Source of the DNA: Pseudomonas jessenii
Lineage (GTDB): Bacteria > Pseudomonadota > Gammaproteobacteria > Pseudomonadales > Pseudomonadaceae
Direction of reading: 5' to 3'
Assembly (NCBI RefSeq): GCF_002236115.1
Contig: NZ_NIWT01000001.1
Span: 496,001-560,000, forward strand
DNA length: 64,000 nt
Part shown: one piece after another, positions 53,904-63,592 of the stretch
Numbering within the stretch: position 1 is the first letter of the stretch
Layout of the letters: the number at the start of each line of letters is the position of its first letter
Translations under genes and position numbers: made by a program
Notes under the pieces: generated by a model
The model's database searches: none
The model's input: only the letters and a program-made list of their open reading frames with translations
Told to the model about the DNA's origin: nothing

Positions 53904-56039
53904 ATGCAAGCGTTGTTGCAATACTTCAAGGCGATTTTCAACCCCGGCCCCGGGGTGTTGCTGTTTGCCTTGCGAACCATCGCGGCCGGGTTGTTGACCC
54001 TGTACCTGGCGTTTTTGTTCGATCTGGACCAGCCCAAGTGGTCGATCATGGCCGTGGTCATCATCAGCCAGCCACTGGCTGGCATGGTGCTGGCCCGCAG
54101 TTTTGGCCAAGTGATCGGCACCACGCTGGGGGCGGCCGTGGCGGTGTTGATCATGGCGATCTTTCCCCAGGCACCGCTGCCGTTCATCACCACCCTGGCG
54201 TTGTGGCTGGCGCTGTGCACCGCCGGTGGCACGCTGTTGCGCTACACCAGTTCCGGGGCATTCGTGCTCAGTGGCTACACCGCCGTGGTCATCGCGTTGC
54301 TGGCGATTCCCGATCAGGACGGCACCTTTTTGCTGGCAGTGACCCGCCTCACCGAAACCTTGCTGGCGGTTGCCTGCGTGTGCGTGGTCAGCCTGCTCAC
54401 CGCCAGGCCGGAAGCCGTGGCCCGTGATTACTTCGCCAAAATCGACCAAATCACCCGGTTGCTGGCCACCCATGCCAGCGCCGTCATCCGCACCGAAGAG
54501 AGCGAAGCCGAATTCCAGCAGCGGCAAATGCTACTGCTGGGCCAGATCAGCGGCCTGGAGGGCGTGCGTCGGCACATGTACTACGATGCGCCCCGGTTAC
54601 GCAGCGCCAACGGCCTGGTGCAACTGCTGGGCAACCAATTGGTGTTGTTGACCGCGCGGCTGACCGCCCTGCGCCACCAGCGGCTGCTGTTGACTGAGCG
54701 CTGGGAGGGCGAGCTGCCTGAAGAGATTCAACGGCTGCGTGCCGAAGAGCTGGACTTTCTCGATGAACTGGCGCGGGAGGGGCGTTCGCTGTCCAGTGAA
54801 AAGCGCCATCATTTCACATCGCTGCAACAACGCTTTGATGAGCTGGCCTACAGAGCCGAACAATTGACCGAGCCGCTGCCGGCCACCTTGCGTTCGCTGG
54901 CCTGGTCGCTGCGCTGGGAGCAGGCGCGCCTGTTGCAGCAGCTTGAGCAGATTCTGGAGCTGAGCGATGCCATCCAGAGCGGGCGCCCCGCCAGCAGCGT
55001 GTTTCGCGGGCGGGAAAATCCGCTGCATCTGGACTTCACCCTGGCGACGATGAATGCCGTCCGGGCCTTTTGCGCGCTGTTGATCGCCGGCCTGATCTGG
55101 ATCGAAACCGGCTGGGACGGTGCGCGAGCCGGGATGGTGCTGGTGGGCATCCTTTGCTCGCTGATGTCGACGTTTCCCCGACCGCTACTGGCTGTTCAAA
55201 GCTATGCCAGGGGGTTCGGGCTGGCACTGGTGGTCTCGGCGCTCCTTCAGTTCATGTTTGTGCCGATGATCAGCAATTTCGAGATGCTTGCCTTGCTGCT
55301 GGCGCCCTTGCTCTACGCCGTAGCGGTGGGGCTGGCCAGTCCACCTACCACAGGTACCGGGATTGGCCTGGGGCTCACGACGTTTTTGTTGCTTGGCCCG
55401 TTGAATGTGGGGATTGGTCAAAACACCGCGAGCCAGTGGTTCGAGTTTGCCGGGGCCTATACCTGTGCAACCGTGCTGGCTTTGAGTGTCTATGCGCTGA
55501 TCTTTCCGTTCAGACCGGATTTTCGCATGCGCCGGCTCTACAAAGAGAGCTGCGAGCAGGTGTACGCCTTGCTGAAAACCTCGGCGAGCGATGAACAGCA
55601 GTTTGCGTTCGAGAGCCGTATGGTTGATCGCCTGACCATGATGTTGGGGCTGCTGCCGGCGACCCGGGAGCCACAATCGCGCGAGCTGTTTCAAGTCAGC
55701 CTGGCCTGCATGGCATTGGGTATCGCCTTGAATCAGCTGCGGCAGCAAGGGCAGAACAACGCACTGCTGAGTCCGGATCTGCAACGTCGCCTGTTTTCGA
55801 CAGTCCGGGAAACGGGCAGGCTGGTTGCCGGTCGGCCCGGGGTCGAAGTGGTGCAGGTGCTTGATAGCCTCCACACCTTGGGCGACGACCTGGATGCCCT
55901 GCATACCGATGTTCACGAACACTTGTGGTCGGTGTTCCGCATGCGTGTGGCGCTGCTGATCGTGGTGTCGTTCGTGGAACGCTATCGCGGCCACTTTCAA
56001 CCCTCAGGCCTTGAAGGAGACCCTGTCCTTGCCCATTGA
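53904..56039 (+). CDS. FUSC-family (AaeB-like) efflux protein
   Basis: A 711-residue inner-membrane protein of the fusaric acid resistance/aromatic acid exporter family: two blocks of five or six membrane helices (about 15-165 and 390-530) split by a cytosolic helical region and followed by a cytosolic C-terminal domain. Typical family features are FALRTIAAGLLTLYLAFLFDL and QPKWSIMAVVIISQP. The ATG at 53904 gives the normal N-terminus; a GTG at 53865 with GAGG upstream is an alternative. With the next two genes it forms an AaeB/AaeX/AaeA-like set. Confidence 0.9.
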   Translation: MQALLQYFKAIFNPGPGVLLFALRTIAAGLLTLYLAFLFDLDQPKWSIMAVVIISQPLAGMVLARSFGQVIGTTLGAAVAVLIMAIFPQAPLPFITTLALWLALCTAGGTLLRYTSSGAFVLSGYTAVVIALLAIPDQDGTFLLAVTRLTETLLAVACVCVVSLLTARPEAVARDYFAKIDQITRLLATHASAVIRTEESEAEFQQRQMLLLGQISGLEGVRRHMYYDAPRLRSANGLVQLLGNQLVLLTARLTALRHQRLLLTERWEGELPEEIQRLRAEELDFLDELAREGRSLSSEKRHHFTSLQQRFDELAYRAEQLTEPLPATLRSLAWSLRWEQARLLQQLEQILELSDAIQSGRPASSVFRGRENPLHLDFTLATMNAVRAFCALLIAGLIWIETGWDGARAGMVLVGILCSLMSTFPRPLLAVQSYARGFGLALVVSALLQFMFVPMISNFEMLALLLAPLLYAVAVGLASPPTTGTGIGLGLTTFLLLGPLNVGIGQNTASQWFEFAGAYTCATVLALSVYALIFPFRPDFRMRRLYKESCEQVYALLKTSASDEQQFAFESRMVDRLTMMLGLLPATREPQSRELFQVSLACMALGIALNQLRQQGQNNALLSPDLQRRLFSTVRETGRLVAGRPGVEVVQVLDSLHTLGDDLDALHTDVHEHLWSVFRMRVALLIVVSFVERYRGHFQPSGLEGDPVLAH

Positions 56040-56229
56040 TCTGGAAGTGGGTGGTGCCTATCTGCCCCCGATTGCCCAGGCGCTGCTGCTGGGCTTGCCG
56101 ATTTTCCTGTTGCTGGACTGGACATTGCGGCGCCTTGGCGTGCTGCAGTTTGTCTGGCACGAGGCGTTGTTCGAAGGCGCGTTGTATGCCTGCGTCTGCG
56201 CCACGTTGATTCTGGTCATGGGAGCCTGA
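56029..56229 (+). CDS. DUF1656 small membrane protein (AaeX-like)
   Basis: A 66-residue two-helix membrane protein of the DUF1656 family, regular partner of FUSC pumps. The start is TTG at 56029: AAGGAG (56014-56019) lies 9 bases upstream, so the earlier in-frame TTG at 56011, which would put the ribosome site inside the gene, is rejected. It overlaps the FUSC gene by 11 bases and ends five bases before the HlyD gene. Confidence 0.88.
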   Translation: MPIDLEVGGAYLPPIAQALLLGLPIFLLLDWTLRRLGVLQFVWHEALFEGALYACVCATLILVMGA

Positions 56230-56233
56230 AGCC

Positions 56234-57199
56234 TTGAAGAACATCCTTTCCCGACTCACGACGGTGGCGGTGGTATTGCTGGCCTTCATCCTGGGCTGGT
56301 TCGCCTGGGAGCATTACACCCGCGCACCCTGGACCCGGGATGCCCGGGTGCGTGCCGATGTGGTGAGCTTGTCCGCCGACGTTTCGGGGCGAATCGTCAG
56401 CCTGGCCGTGCAGGACAACCAACGTGTGAGCAAAGGCCAGGCGCTGCTGGAGATCGATCCGGCGCGTTACACCCTGGCGGTGGAGCATGCCAAGCGCGCG
56501 GTGGAGGTGGCGAAAGCCTCGCTAGGGCAGGCCCAGGCGGCGATTATCTCCAGCGAAGCGTTGCTCAAACAACGTCAGAGCGAGGAGCAGCGCCGGCGCA
56601 CGCTCAAGGATCGTTCAGCGATTTCCGGTGAAGAGTGGGAGAAAGCCAGCACCGACGTGTCGGTGGCCCAGGCCGACTTGATGCGTAATCAGGCGAGTCT
56701 GGTGTTGGCCCAGGCCAACGTGCAACTGGCCATCGCGGCATTGACCCAGTCCGAGCTCGACTTGCAGCGTACCCATGTCGTCTCCCCGGTGACCGGTTAT
56801 GTCACCAATCTGCTGACCCGGGAGGGTGATTACGCCTCGGCTGGCGGCCCATTGTTGGCGCTGGTGGACAGCGAGTCGTTCTATGTCAGCGGTTACTTCG
56901 AAGAAACCAAGTTGCCGCGGATCGGAGAGGGCGACCGGGTCAAGATCGAGTTGATGAGTGGCGAAACGTTCGGCGGCAAAGTGCAGAGTATTGCCTTCGC
57001 CATTGCCGACCGGGAAAACCTGCCGGGCGGCCGTCTGCTGGCCAGCATCAACCCCAGCTACACCTGGATCAAACTGGCGCAACGGGTGCCGGTGCGGATC
57101 GAGATCGATGCCGACTATGCCGGTAAAAACAACCTGCGGGCGGGGACCACGGCTACCGTGACCGTCCAGGAAACCCGCAAATCCAAAGACCAGCACTAA
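56234..57199 (+). CDS. HlyD/AaeA-type periplasmic adaptor
   Basis: A 321-residue membrane-fusion protein: N-terminal anchor (about 8-24), lipoyl/biotinyl halves (VVSLSADVSGRIVSLAVQDNQRVSKGQALLEID and VVSPVTGYVTNLLTREGDYASAGGPLLALVD), a coiled hairpin between them (about 80-165) and a beta-barrel with PSYTWIKLAQRVPVRIEID. It links the FUSC pump to the outside. The start is TTG at 56234 with GGGAG 10 bases upstream. Confidence 0.92.
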   Translation: MKNILSRLTTVAVVLLAFILGWFAWEHYTRAPWTRDARVRADVVSLSADVSGRIVSLAVQDNQRVSKGQALLEIDPARYTLAVEHAKRAVEVAKASLGQAQAAIISSEALLKQRQSEEQRRRTLKDRSAISGEEWEKASTDVSVAQADLMRNQASLVLAQANVQLAIAALTQSELDLQRTHVVSPVTGYVTNLLTREGDYASAGGPLLALVDSESFYVSGYFEETKLPRIGEGDRVKIELMSGETFGGKVQSIAFAIADRENLPGGRLLASINPSYTWIKLAQRVPVRIEIDADYAGKNNLRAGTTATVTVQETRKSKDQH

Positions 57200-57206
57200 C
57201 CCCCCC

Positions 57207-57298
57207 TGTGGGAGCGAGCTTGCTCGCGATAGCGGTGGATCAGTCAACATCATTGGTGAAGGTGCTTGCGTCATCGCGAGCAAGCTCGCTCCCACAGG
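57207..57298. repeat. REP doublet between the HlyD gene and oprN
   Basis: Inverted units 57207-57230 and 57272-57298 in the gap between two convergent genes. Confidence 0.92.
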
Positions 57299-57322
57299 GG
57301 GGTGTACTGCCTTTTTCAGGGC

Positions 57323-57356
57323 AAAAAAAGCCCCGCGACCGAATGAGACGCAGGGC
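57323..57356 (-). terminator. Terminator of the mexEF-oprN operon
   Basis: Minus-strand stem GCCCTGCG/CGCGGGGC (one G-U pair, 11-base loop) followed by seven T's, 50 bases after the oprN stop. Confidence 0.88.
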
Positions 57357-57405
57357 AAGGAAATTGGTTGGTTGCGGCCAACCAAAGGAGCACTTTGAAA
57401 CTGTA

Positions 57406-58827
57406 TTACTTGCTCGCGACCGTCTCCGGCTGCCAGCCACCACCGAGGGCCTTGTAGATCGCGACGATGCCGCGATACAGGTCAACCTCGGCCTGGGCCT
57501 GGGTGTCTTCGGCCGCCAGGCGTTCACGCTGCGCATCAAGCAGTACGAGGAAATCGGACGTGCCTTCGCGGTAGCGGATTTGCGCCAGGTCGGCAGCCGA
57601 GCGGCTGGACTCGCTCTGGCGAATCAGCGAGATCAGGCGCTGTTGGCGTTTGCCGTAGTCGCTGAAAGCGTTTTCCGATTCTTCCAGGGCCAGCAACACT
57701 TGCTGCTCGTAAGTCGCCAGGGCGCCTTCGGCATCGGCGTCGGCGCCACGTATGCGGGCTTTTACGCTACCCAGGTCAAACGCGGCCCAGGTGATGCTCG
57801 GGCCCAGCGCCCAGGCGTTGGCCGCCGAAGAACCGATCTGCGAACCACGTCCGGCAGTCCAGCCGAGGAAGCCGCTGAGGCTGACCCGCGGGAACAGATC
57901 CGCCTTGGCCACGCCGATACGCGCGGTGGCCGAGGCCAGTTGGCGTTCGGCACTGCGAATGTCCGGACGGCGTTGCAGCAGTTCACCCGGATCGCCGATC
58001 GGCAGGGCCTTGGCAATCGCCGGCAAGTCTTTCGGGCTCAGGTCCACGGTCAGCTTGTCCGGACGTTCACCCAGCAGGGTGGCGATGCGGTTTTTCTGCC
58101 GAACCTGTTCGGCCTGCAGTTGCGGCACGCTGGCCTCAACCGACGCCAGTCGCGCATCGGCGCGCTCCACATCGAGCTGGTCGCCGACGCCGGCATCACG
58201 CAGGCTGATGGTGATCTTGCGCGACTCCTGCTGGTTCTCTAGGTTGGCCAGGGCAATTTTCTCCCGCAACTGCGCGCCGCGCAGCTGCCCGTAGGAGTCC
58301 ACCAGTTCGGCAATCATGGTGACTTGCAGTTGGTACAGATCGGCCTCGAATGCCTGTTGCTCGGCGTTGGCCGACTCCAGGTTGCGCTGGATGCGGCCGA
58401 ACAAGTCAATCTCCCAGGCCATGTCCAGGCCCAGATCATAGCGTTCGCTGTTGACCCGGTCGGTGGTCTGGCCCGGAATCTGGCCTTTGCCCAGGTCACT
58501 GCTGACGCGGCTGGTGATGGTCGGCATGGCGTCGTTGCTGACGTCATCGCGGATCGCCCGCGCCGCTTTCCAGCGGGCGAAGGCGACGCGCAGATCACGG
58601 TTGCCTTGCAGGGATTGCGTCACCAGCTGGTTGAGGGTCGGGTCTTCGAACTGCTGCCACCAGATGCCTTCGAAACGCGAACGGTCAAAGTTCTTCTGGC
58701 CGGCGGCGCCATCGGTGGCGGCCGTGATGTTGGCCGCCTCGGTGGTTGGCGTCTTGTAGTCCGGGCCCACGGCACAGGCACTCAGGGCCAGTACCAGCAG
58801 GCTCGGCAGGAAGGCTTTCAAACTCAT
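57406..58827 (-). CDS. oprN: RND efflux outer-membrane lipoprotein, OprN type
   Basis: Outer-membrane channel of a tripartite RND pump. The 473-residue protein has a lipobox (LVLALSACAVGPDY, Cys18) and two repeats of the outer membrane efflux (OEP) fold with long helices (SANAEQQAFEADLYQLQ, ARLASVEASVPQLQAEQ) and LLQRRPDIRSAERQLASATARIGVAKADLFPRVSL. It is the last gene of the operon; its ATG shares a base with the mexF stop (TGATG). OprN is chosen over other OEPs by its place behind mexF. Confidence 0.9.
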   Translation of the reverse strand: MSLKAFLPSLLVLALSACAVGPDYKTPTTEAANITAATDGAAGQKNFDRSRFEGIWWQQFEDPTLNQLVTQSLQGNRDLRVAFARWKAARAIRDDVSNDAMPTITSRVSSDLGKGQIPGQTTDRVNSERYDLGLDMAWEIDLFGRIQRNLESANAEQQAFEADLYQLQVTMIAELVDSYGQLRGAQLREKIALANLENQQESRKITISLRDAGVGDQLDVERADARLASVEASVPQLQAEQVRQKNRIATLLGERPDKLTVDLSPKDLPAIAKALPIGDPGELLQRRPDIRSAERQLASATARIGVAKADLFPRVSLSGFLGWTAGRGSQIGSSAANAWALGPSITWAAFDLGSVKARIRGADADAEGALATYEQQVLLALEESENAFSDYGKRQQRLISLIRQSESSRSAADLAQIRYREGTSDFLVLLDAQRERLAAEDTQAQAEVDLYRGIVAIYKALGGGWQPETVASK

Positions 58828-61800
58828 CAGTGCGACTCCAGCTTCAGGGTGGCCTTGGCAGCTTTGCGTGCCTGGCCGCGCTCGACAAAGTTACGGATCA
58901 GTACGTAGAACACCGGCGTCAGCAACAGACCGAAGAAGGTCACCCCAAGCATCCCGGAGAACACCGCGACACCCATGGCGTGGCGCATTTCGGCACCGGC
59001 GCCGCTGGAGAACACCAGGGGCACCACACCCATGATGAACGCGAAGGAGGTCATCAGGATCGGCCGCAGACGCAGACGGCACGCTTCCAGGACCGCAGCC
59101 AGCGGGCTCAAGCCTTCCTCCTGTTTGTCCTTGGCGAACTCGACGATCAGGATCGCGTTCTTGCAGGCAAGCCCCACCAATACGATCAAACCGATCTGGG
59201 TAAAGATGTTGTTGTCACCGCCGGAGGCGATCACACCGGTGATGGCCGACAGCAGGGTCATCGGTACGATCAGGATCACCGCCAGTGGCAGGCTCCAGCT
59301 TTCGTATTGAGCCGCCAGTACCAGGAACGCCAGCAGCACACAGAGCGGGAACACGAACAATGCCGTGTTACCGGACAGGATCTGCTGGTAGGTCAGGTCG
59401 GTCCATTCGTAGGTCATGCCGTTGGGCAGTTCTTCCTTGAGCAGTTTCTCGATGGCTTTTTCGGCCTGGCCGGAACTGTAGCCGGGAGCTGCCGCACCGT
59501 TGATTTCAGCGGTGATGAAGCCGTTGTAGTGCATCACGCGGTCCGGGCCCGAGGTATCGCTGACCTTGATGAAGGTCGCCAGCGGGATCATCTCGCCCTT
59601 GTTGTTACGCACTTTCAGCTGGCCGATCTGGTCGGATTCGAGACGGAACTGCTGCTCGGCCTGAACGTTGACCTGATAGGTACGACCAAAGCGGTTGAAG
59701 TCGTTGGCATACAGCGAACCCAGATAGATCTGCAGGGTGTCGAAGATGTCGCTGACGGCCACGCCGTGGGTCTTGGCTTTTTCCCGGTCGATGGCGGCAT
59801 CGACCTGGGGCACGTTCACCGTGTAGCTGGTGAACAGGCCGGCCAGTTCCGGCACGTTGTGGCTCTTGTTGATGATGTTCATGGTTTCCTTGTACAGCTC
59901 TTCGTAGCCCAGGTTGCCCCGGTCTTCGATCTGCAGGCGGAAACCACCGATGGTGCCCAGGCCTTGTACCGGCGGCGGCGGGAAGATCGCCATGTAGGCT
60001 TCCTGGATATTCGCGTACTGGCCGTTCAAGGCACCGGCAATCGCACCGGCGGACATGCTCGGGTCTTTACGTTCGTCGAACGGTTTGAGGGTCACGAACA
60101 CGATGCCGGCGTTCGGACTGTTGGTGAAACCGTTGATCGACAGGCCCGGGAAGGCCACGGCGCTTTCCACGCCGGGCTGTTTCAGCGCCAGCTCGGACAT
60201 GCGCTTGATCACGTCTTCGGTACGGTCCAGGCTCGAGGCATCCGGCAGTTGCGCGAAGGCCACCAGGTATTGCTTGTCCTGGCCGGGGACGAAACCGGTC
60301 GGAGTGCTGGAGAAACCGAAGAAGGTCAGGACCATCAGGCCGGCGTACAGCAGCAGGGCGATGCCGCTTGAGCGGATCACGCGGGCAACGGTGCCGACAT
60401 AACCATGGCTGGCCTTTTCAAAGAAGCGGTTGAACGGACGGAACAACCAGCCACCGAAAATCTTGTCCAGCACCTTGGAGAAACGGTCCTTCGGCGCGTC
60501 ATGGCCCTTGAGCAACACCGCGGCGAGCGCCGGCGACAGGGTCAGGGAGTTGAAGGCCGAGATCACCGTGGAAATCGCGATGGTCAGGGCGAACTGTTTG
60601 TAGAACTGGCCGGTCAGGCCGGAAATGAACGCCGCCGGAACGAATACCGCACACAGCACCAGCGCCGTGGCGATGATCGGGCCGGTTACCTCGCCCATGG
60701 CTTTTTTGGTCGCTTCAACCGGGGTCAATCCGAGTTCGATGTTCCGCTCGACGTTCTCCACCACCACGATGGCGTCGTCCACCACGATACCGATCGCCAA
60801 TACCAGGCCGAACAGCGACAGGGCGTTGAGTGAGAAGCCAAACAGATGCATCACGGCAAAGGTACCGATCAGCGATACCGGCACAGCGACAAGCGGAATG
60901 ATCGAGGCGCGCCAGGTTTGCAGGAACAGGATCACCACGAGTACCACGAGGATCAGTGCTTCGAAGAGGGTGTGAACCACCGCTTCGATGGAGCCGCGCA
61001 CGAAGATCGTCGGGTCATAGACGATGCTGAAGTCCATGCCTTCGGGGAAGTTCTTCTTCAGTTCGGCCATTTTCGACCGCACTTCGTTGGAGATTTCGAT
61101 GGCGTTGGAACCCGGACGCTGGAAGATCGGGATCGCCACCGCCGGCTGGTTGTTCAGCAACGAACGCAGGGCGTACTGGCTGGAGCCCAGCTCGACGCGA
61201 GCGATGTCTTTGAGGCGAGTGATTTCACCGTTGTCGCCAGAGCGAATGATGATGTTCTCGAACTCTTCCTCGGACACCAGACGGCCCTGGGTGTTGACCG
61301 ACAACTGGAAGGCCGTGGCATTCGGTGCAGGCGGCGCACCCAAGGCACCAGCCGCCACTTGACGGTTCTGCTCACGAATCGCCGTGACCACATCGGTGGC
61401 GGTCAGGTTGCGCGAAGCGGTCTTGTTCGGGTCGAGCCAGACACGCAGGGAGTAATCGCCCATGCCAAACAACTGCACATCGCCGACACCACCCAGACGC
61501 GCTAGCTCATCCTTGATGTTGAGCAAGGCGTAGTTGGACAGGTAGAGCATGTCGTAGCGTTTGTCCGGCGAGGTCAAGTGCACAACCATGGTCAGGTCGG
61601 GCGAAGCCTTGTCCACGGTGATACCGATGCGCGTCACTTCCTCGGGAAGTTTTGGCTCGGTCCGTGTCACACGGTTCTGCACCTGCACCTGTGCGTTGTC
61701 CAGGTCAGTGCCCAGCGCAAAGGTGATGGTCAGGGTGATCTTGCCGTCAGCGGTGGACTGCGAGGACATGTACAGCATGTTCTCGACACCGGTGATGGCT

Positions 61801-62006
61801 TGCTCCAGTGGAGCGGCCACGGTTTCACCGATGACTTTTGGGTTGGCACCCGGGAAGTTGGCACGAACCACAACGGTCGGCGGTACCACTTCCGGGTATT
61901 CGCTGATCGGCAGCTGGAACAGCGAGATGGCGCCGGCGATCAGGATCAGCAGCGAAAGCACCGCTGCAAAGATCGGCCGTGAAATGAAGAATTGGGAAAA
62001 ATTCAT
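58827..62006 (-). CDS. mexF: RND multidrug efflux transporter MexF
   Basis: Inner-membrane proton/drug antiporter. The 1059-residue protein has 12 membrane helices, two large periplasmic loops, the proton-relay Asp pair in GIVVDDAIVVVENVER and the conserved FVPGQDKQYLVAFAQLPDA and FPPPPVQGLGTIGGFRLQ blocks. Sequence details (ISEYPEVVPPTVVVRANFPGANPK, NKTASRNLTATDVV) follow P. aeruginosa MexF more than MexB. AAGGGAT precedes the ATG, 12 bases after mexE. MexEF-OprN-type pumps export chloramphenicol, quinolones, trimethoprim and quinolone-signal precursors. Confidence 0.95.
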   Translation of the reverse strand: MNFSQFFISRPIFAAVLSLLILIAGAISLFQLPISEYPEVVPPTVVVRANFPGANPKVIGETVAAPLEQAITGVENMLYMSSQSTADGKITLTITFALGTDLDNAQVQVQNRVTRTEPKLPEEVTRIGITVDKASPDLTMVVHLTSPDKRYDMLYLSNYALLNIKDELARLGGVGDVQLFGMGDYSLRVWLDPNKTASRNLTATDVVTAIREQNRQVAAGALGAPPAPNATAFQLSVNTQGRLVSEEEFENIIIRSGDNGEITRLKDIARVELGSSQYALRSLLNNQPAVAIPIFQRPGSNAIEISNEVRSKMAELKKNFPEGMDFSIVYDPTIFVRGSIEAVVHTLFEALILVVLVVILFLQTWRASIIPLVAVPVSLIGTFAVMHLFGFSLNALSLFGLVLAIGIVVDDAIVVVENVERNIELGLTPVEATKKAMGEVTGPIIATALVLCAVFVPAAFISGLTGQFYKQFALTIAISTVISAFNSLTLSPALAAVLLKGHDAPKDRFSKVLDKIFGGWLFRPFNRFFEKASHGYVGTVARVIRSSGIALLLYAGLMVLTFFGFSSTPTGFVPGQDKQYLVAFAQLPDASSLDRTEDVIKRMSELALKQPGVESAVAFPGLSINGFTNSPNAGIVFVTLKPFDERKDPSMSAGAIAGALNGQYANIQEAYMAIFPPPPVQGLGTIGGFRLQIEDRGNLGYEELYKETMNIINKSHNVPELAGLFTSYTVNVPQVDAAIDREKAKTHGVAVSDIFDTLQIYLGSLYANDFNRFGRTYQVNVQAEQQFRLESDQIGQLKVRNNKGEMIPLATFIKVSDTSGPDRVMHYNGFITAEINGAAAPGYSSGQAEKAIEKLLKEELPNGMTYEWTDLTYQQILSGNTALFVFPLCVLLAFLVLAAQYESWSLPLAVILIVPMTLLSAITGVIASGGDNNIFTQIGLIVLVGLACKNAILIVEFAKDKQEEGLSPLAAVLEACRLRLRPILMTSFAFIMGVVPLVFSSGAGAEMRHAMGVAVFSGMLGVTFFGLLLTPVFYVLIRNFVERGQARKAAKATLKLESH

Positions 62007-62018
62007 CGTAAAAATCCC

Positions 62019-63272
62019 TTAACCGCGTGGGGTCGTGGCAGCCAGTTTCACAGCCGTGCCCGGCGCAACCCTGGCAGGCGCGACTTGGGGCAGGTTGCTG
62101 GCTTCCAGCGCTTGGCGTTGTTGTGCGAGTGCCGCGAGGGTTTGTTCGCTGGCCATCGGAATCACTTCAGGGGTGACCGGTGAGCCAGGGCGCACCCGTT
62201 GCAGGCCCTTGACGATGATGGTGTCGTCCTTGTTCAGGCCATTGCGCACAATGCGCAGACCTTCGATCTTCGGACCCAGCTCCACCGCGCGGTAGGCGGT
62301 CTTGTTGTCGGCATCCATCACCAGCACGAACTTCTTGCCCAGGTCGGTGCCGACCGCTTCGTCATTGATCAGCATGGCGCTGTAAGTGCCGCTGCCCACC
62401 AGTTTCAGGCGTGCATACAGGCCCGGGGTGTAGCTGCCATCGCTGTTGTCGAACACGGCGCGTCCACGAATGGTGCCGGTCTTCGGGTTGACCTGGTTGT
62501 CGACGAAGTTCATCACGCCCTGGTGCGGGTTGCCGTCCTCGTTGGACAGGCCCATGTAGACCGGGGTGGTGGCGCCGCGCTTGCCCTGGCGAGCGAGCTC
62601 GGTGTACTTGAGGAACACACGCTCGTCCGCGTCGAAGTAGGCGTACACCTTGTCAGTGGAGACCACGCTGGTCAGCGGGGTGGTGTCGGCAGTCACCAGG
62701 TTGCCGGCGGTGATTTCCGCACGGCTGACGCGGCCGCTGATTGGAGCAGTCACACGAGTAAAGCTCAGGTTCAGCCTGGCCAGATCCAGCTGCGCTTGCA
62801 GGGCGCCGACCGCGGCGCGGGCTTCCTGGGCGGCGCTGGTCCGCGAGTCGGCCAGTTCGGCGGAAATCGCGTTGCTGGTGCGCAGGCGCTCACCGCGTTG
62901 GGCTTCGTTTTCGCTGCGGGTGGCATTGGCGCGCGATTGTGCAACCAGTGCTTCGAGGCGGCGGACCTCAGCCTGGAACGGACGCGGGTCGATCTGGAAC
63001 AGCAGGTCGCCTTTCTTGACCAGGGCGCCTTCCGTGAACGCCACTTCATCGATCTGGCCGGAGACCCGTGGACGAATCTCGACGGTTTCCGGCGCTTCGA
63101 GACGGCCGGTGAATTCGTCCCATTCGTTGACCGGCTGTTCCAGCACCTTGGCCACGCTGACCTTGGCCGCTGGCATGCTGGCGGCGGTTTCCGGGGCCTT
63201 GCCGCAAGCGCTGATCACCACTACGGCCAACAAAGCCAACGGGAAGCGCAAATGTTTGAGTGACTGTTCCAT
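62019..63272 (-). CDS. mexE: RND efflux periplasmic adaptor MexE
   Basis: Membrane-fusion protein joining MexF to OprN. The 417-residue product has a lipoprotein-type signal (VVVISACGKAPE, Cys about 23), the lipoyl halves (VEIRPRVSGQIDEVAFTEGALVKKGDLLFQID and TRVTAPISGRVSRAEITAGNLV), an alpha hairpin and a beta-barrel. First gene of the operon. The ATG at 63272 is preferred; a TTG at 63287 would add five residues. No strong ribosome site is seen for either. Confidence 0.93.
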   Translation of the reverse strand: MEQSLKHLRFPLALLAVVVISACGKAPETAASMPAAKVSVAKVLEQPVNEWDEFTGRLEAPETVEIRPRVSGQIDEVAFTEGALVKKGDLLFQIDPRPFQAEVRRLEALVAQSRANATRSENEAQRGERLRTSNAISAELADSRTSAAQEARAAVGALQAQLDLARLNLSFTRVTAPISGRVSRAEITAGNLVTADTTPLTSVVSTDKVYAYFDADERVFLKYTELARQGKRGATTPVYMGLSNEDGNPHQGVMNFVDNQVNPKTGTIRGRAVFDNSDGSYTPGLYARLKLVGSGTYSAMLINDEAVGTDLGKKFVLVMDADNKTAYRAVELGPKIEGLRIVRNGLNKDDTIIVKGLQRVRPGSPVTPEVIPMASEQTLAALAQQRQALEASNLPQVAPARVAPGTAVKLAATTPRG

Positions 63273-63355
63273 GGATGCATCCGCCAATGTGTTGAGATTG
63301 GCGAATGATGCGCGGCGGGTTTGTATCTCACGAATCGAATGGGGCGAAGGTAACT

Positions 63356-63370
63356 ATCATCCGGAATGAT
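63356..63370. promoter_or_regulatory. Candidate MexT-type nod box upstream of mexE
   Basis: ATCATCCGGAATGAT is a perfect dyad ATCAT/ATGAT and fits the ATC-N9-GAT nod-box pattern recognised by MexT. It lies about 85-100 bases upstream of the mexE ATG. Confidence 0.55.
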
Positions 63371-63487
63371 ATAAGACCCAAGCCAGCCCTCTAGCCTGCG
63401 CCTTGTGTTCGGTCGTCATCAACTGGATTGATGACAATTGTGAGTTGCATTGGATGCAATGGTCAGATCTGGAACCGTGTTGCGGCC

Positions 63488-63563
63488 ATCGCGAGCAAGC
63501 TCGCTCCCACATTGGATCTTCGTTGTTCCCAAATCCCTGTGGGAGCGAGCCTTGCCTGCGAAG
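63488..63563. repeat. REP doublet downstream of the mexT-like gene
   Basis: Inverted units 63488-63511 and 63539-63563; the right unit carries small changes (AGCCTTGCCTGCGAAG). Confidence 0.85.
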
Positions 63564-63592
63564 AGGCCTGCAGCCCTCCTGCAAAGTCAGGA

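Larger units (their letters stand above)
63273..63592. other. mexT / mexE intergenic region
   Basis: 320 bases between the LysR regulator end and mexE start, both leftward. It contains an ATC-N9-GAT dyad (63356-63370) near mexE and a REP doublet (63488-63563) near the regulator stop. Confidence 0.6.

Noticed and set aside
2349..57298. Dispersed inverted repeats as a CRISPR array
   Set aside because: Units are spread singly or in inverted pairs in intergenic gaps, palindromic, and without regularly spaced unique spacers; they are REP elements.
58746..60371. 541-codon rightward frame opposite mexF and oprN
   Set aside because: Runs antisense over two clear efflux genes; no motif and low-complexity His/Gly/Gln composition.
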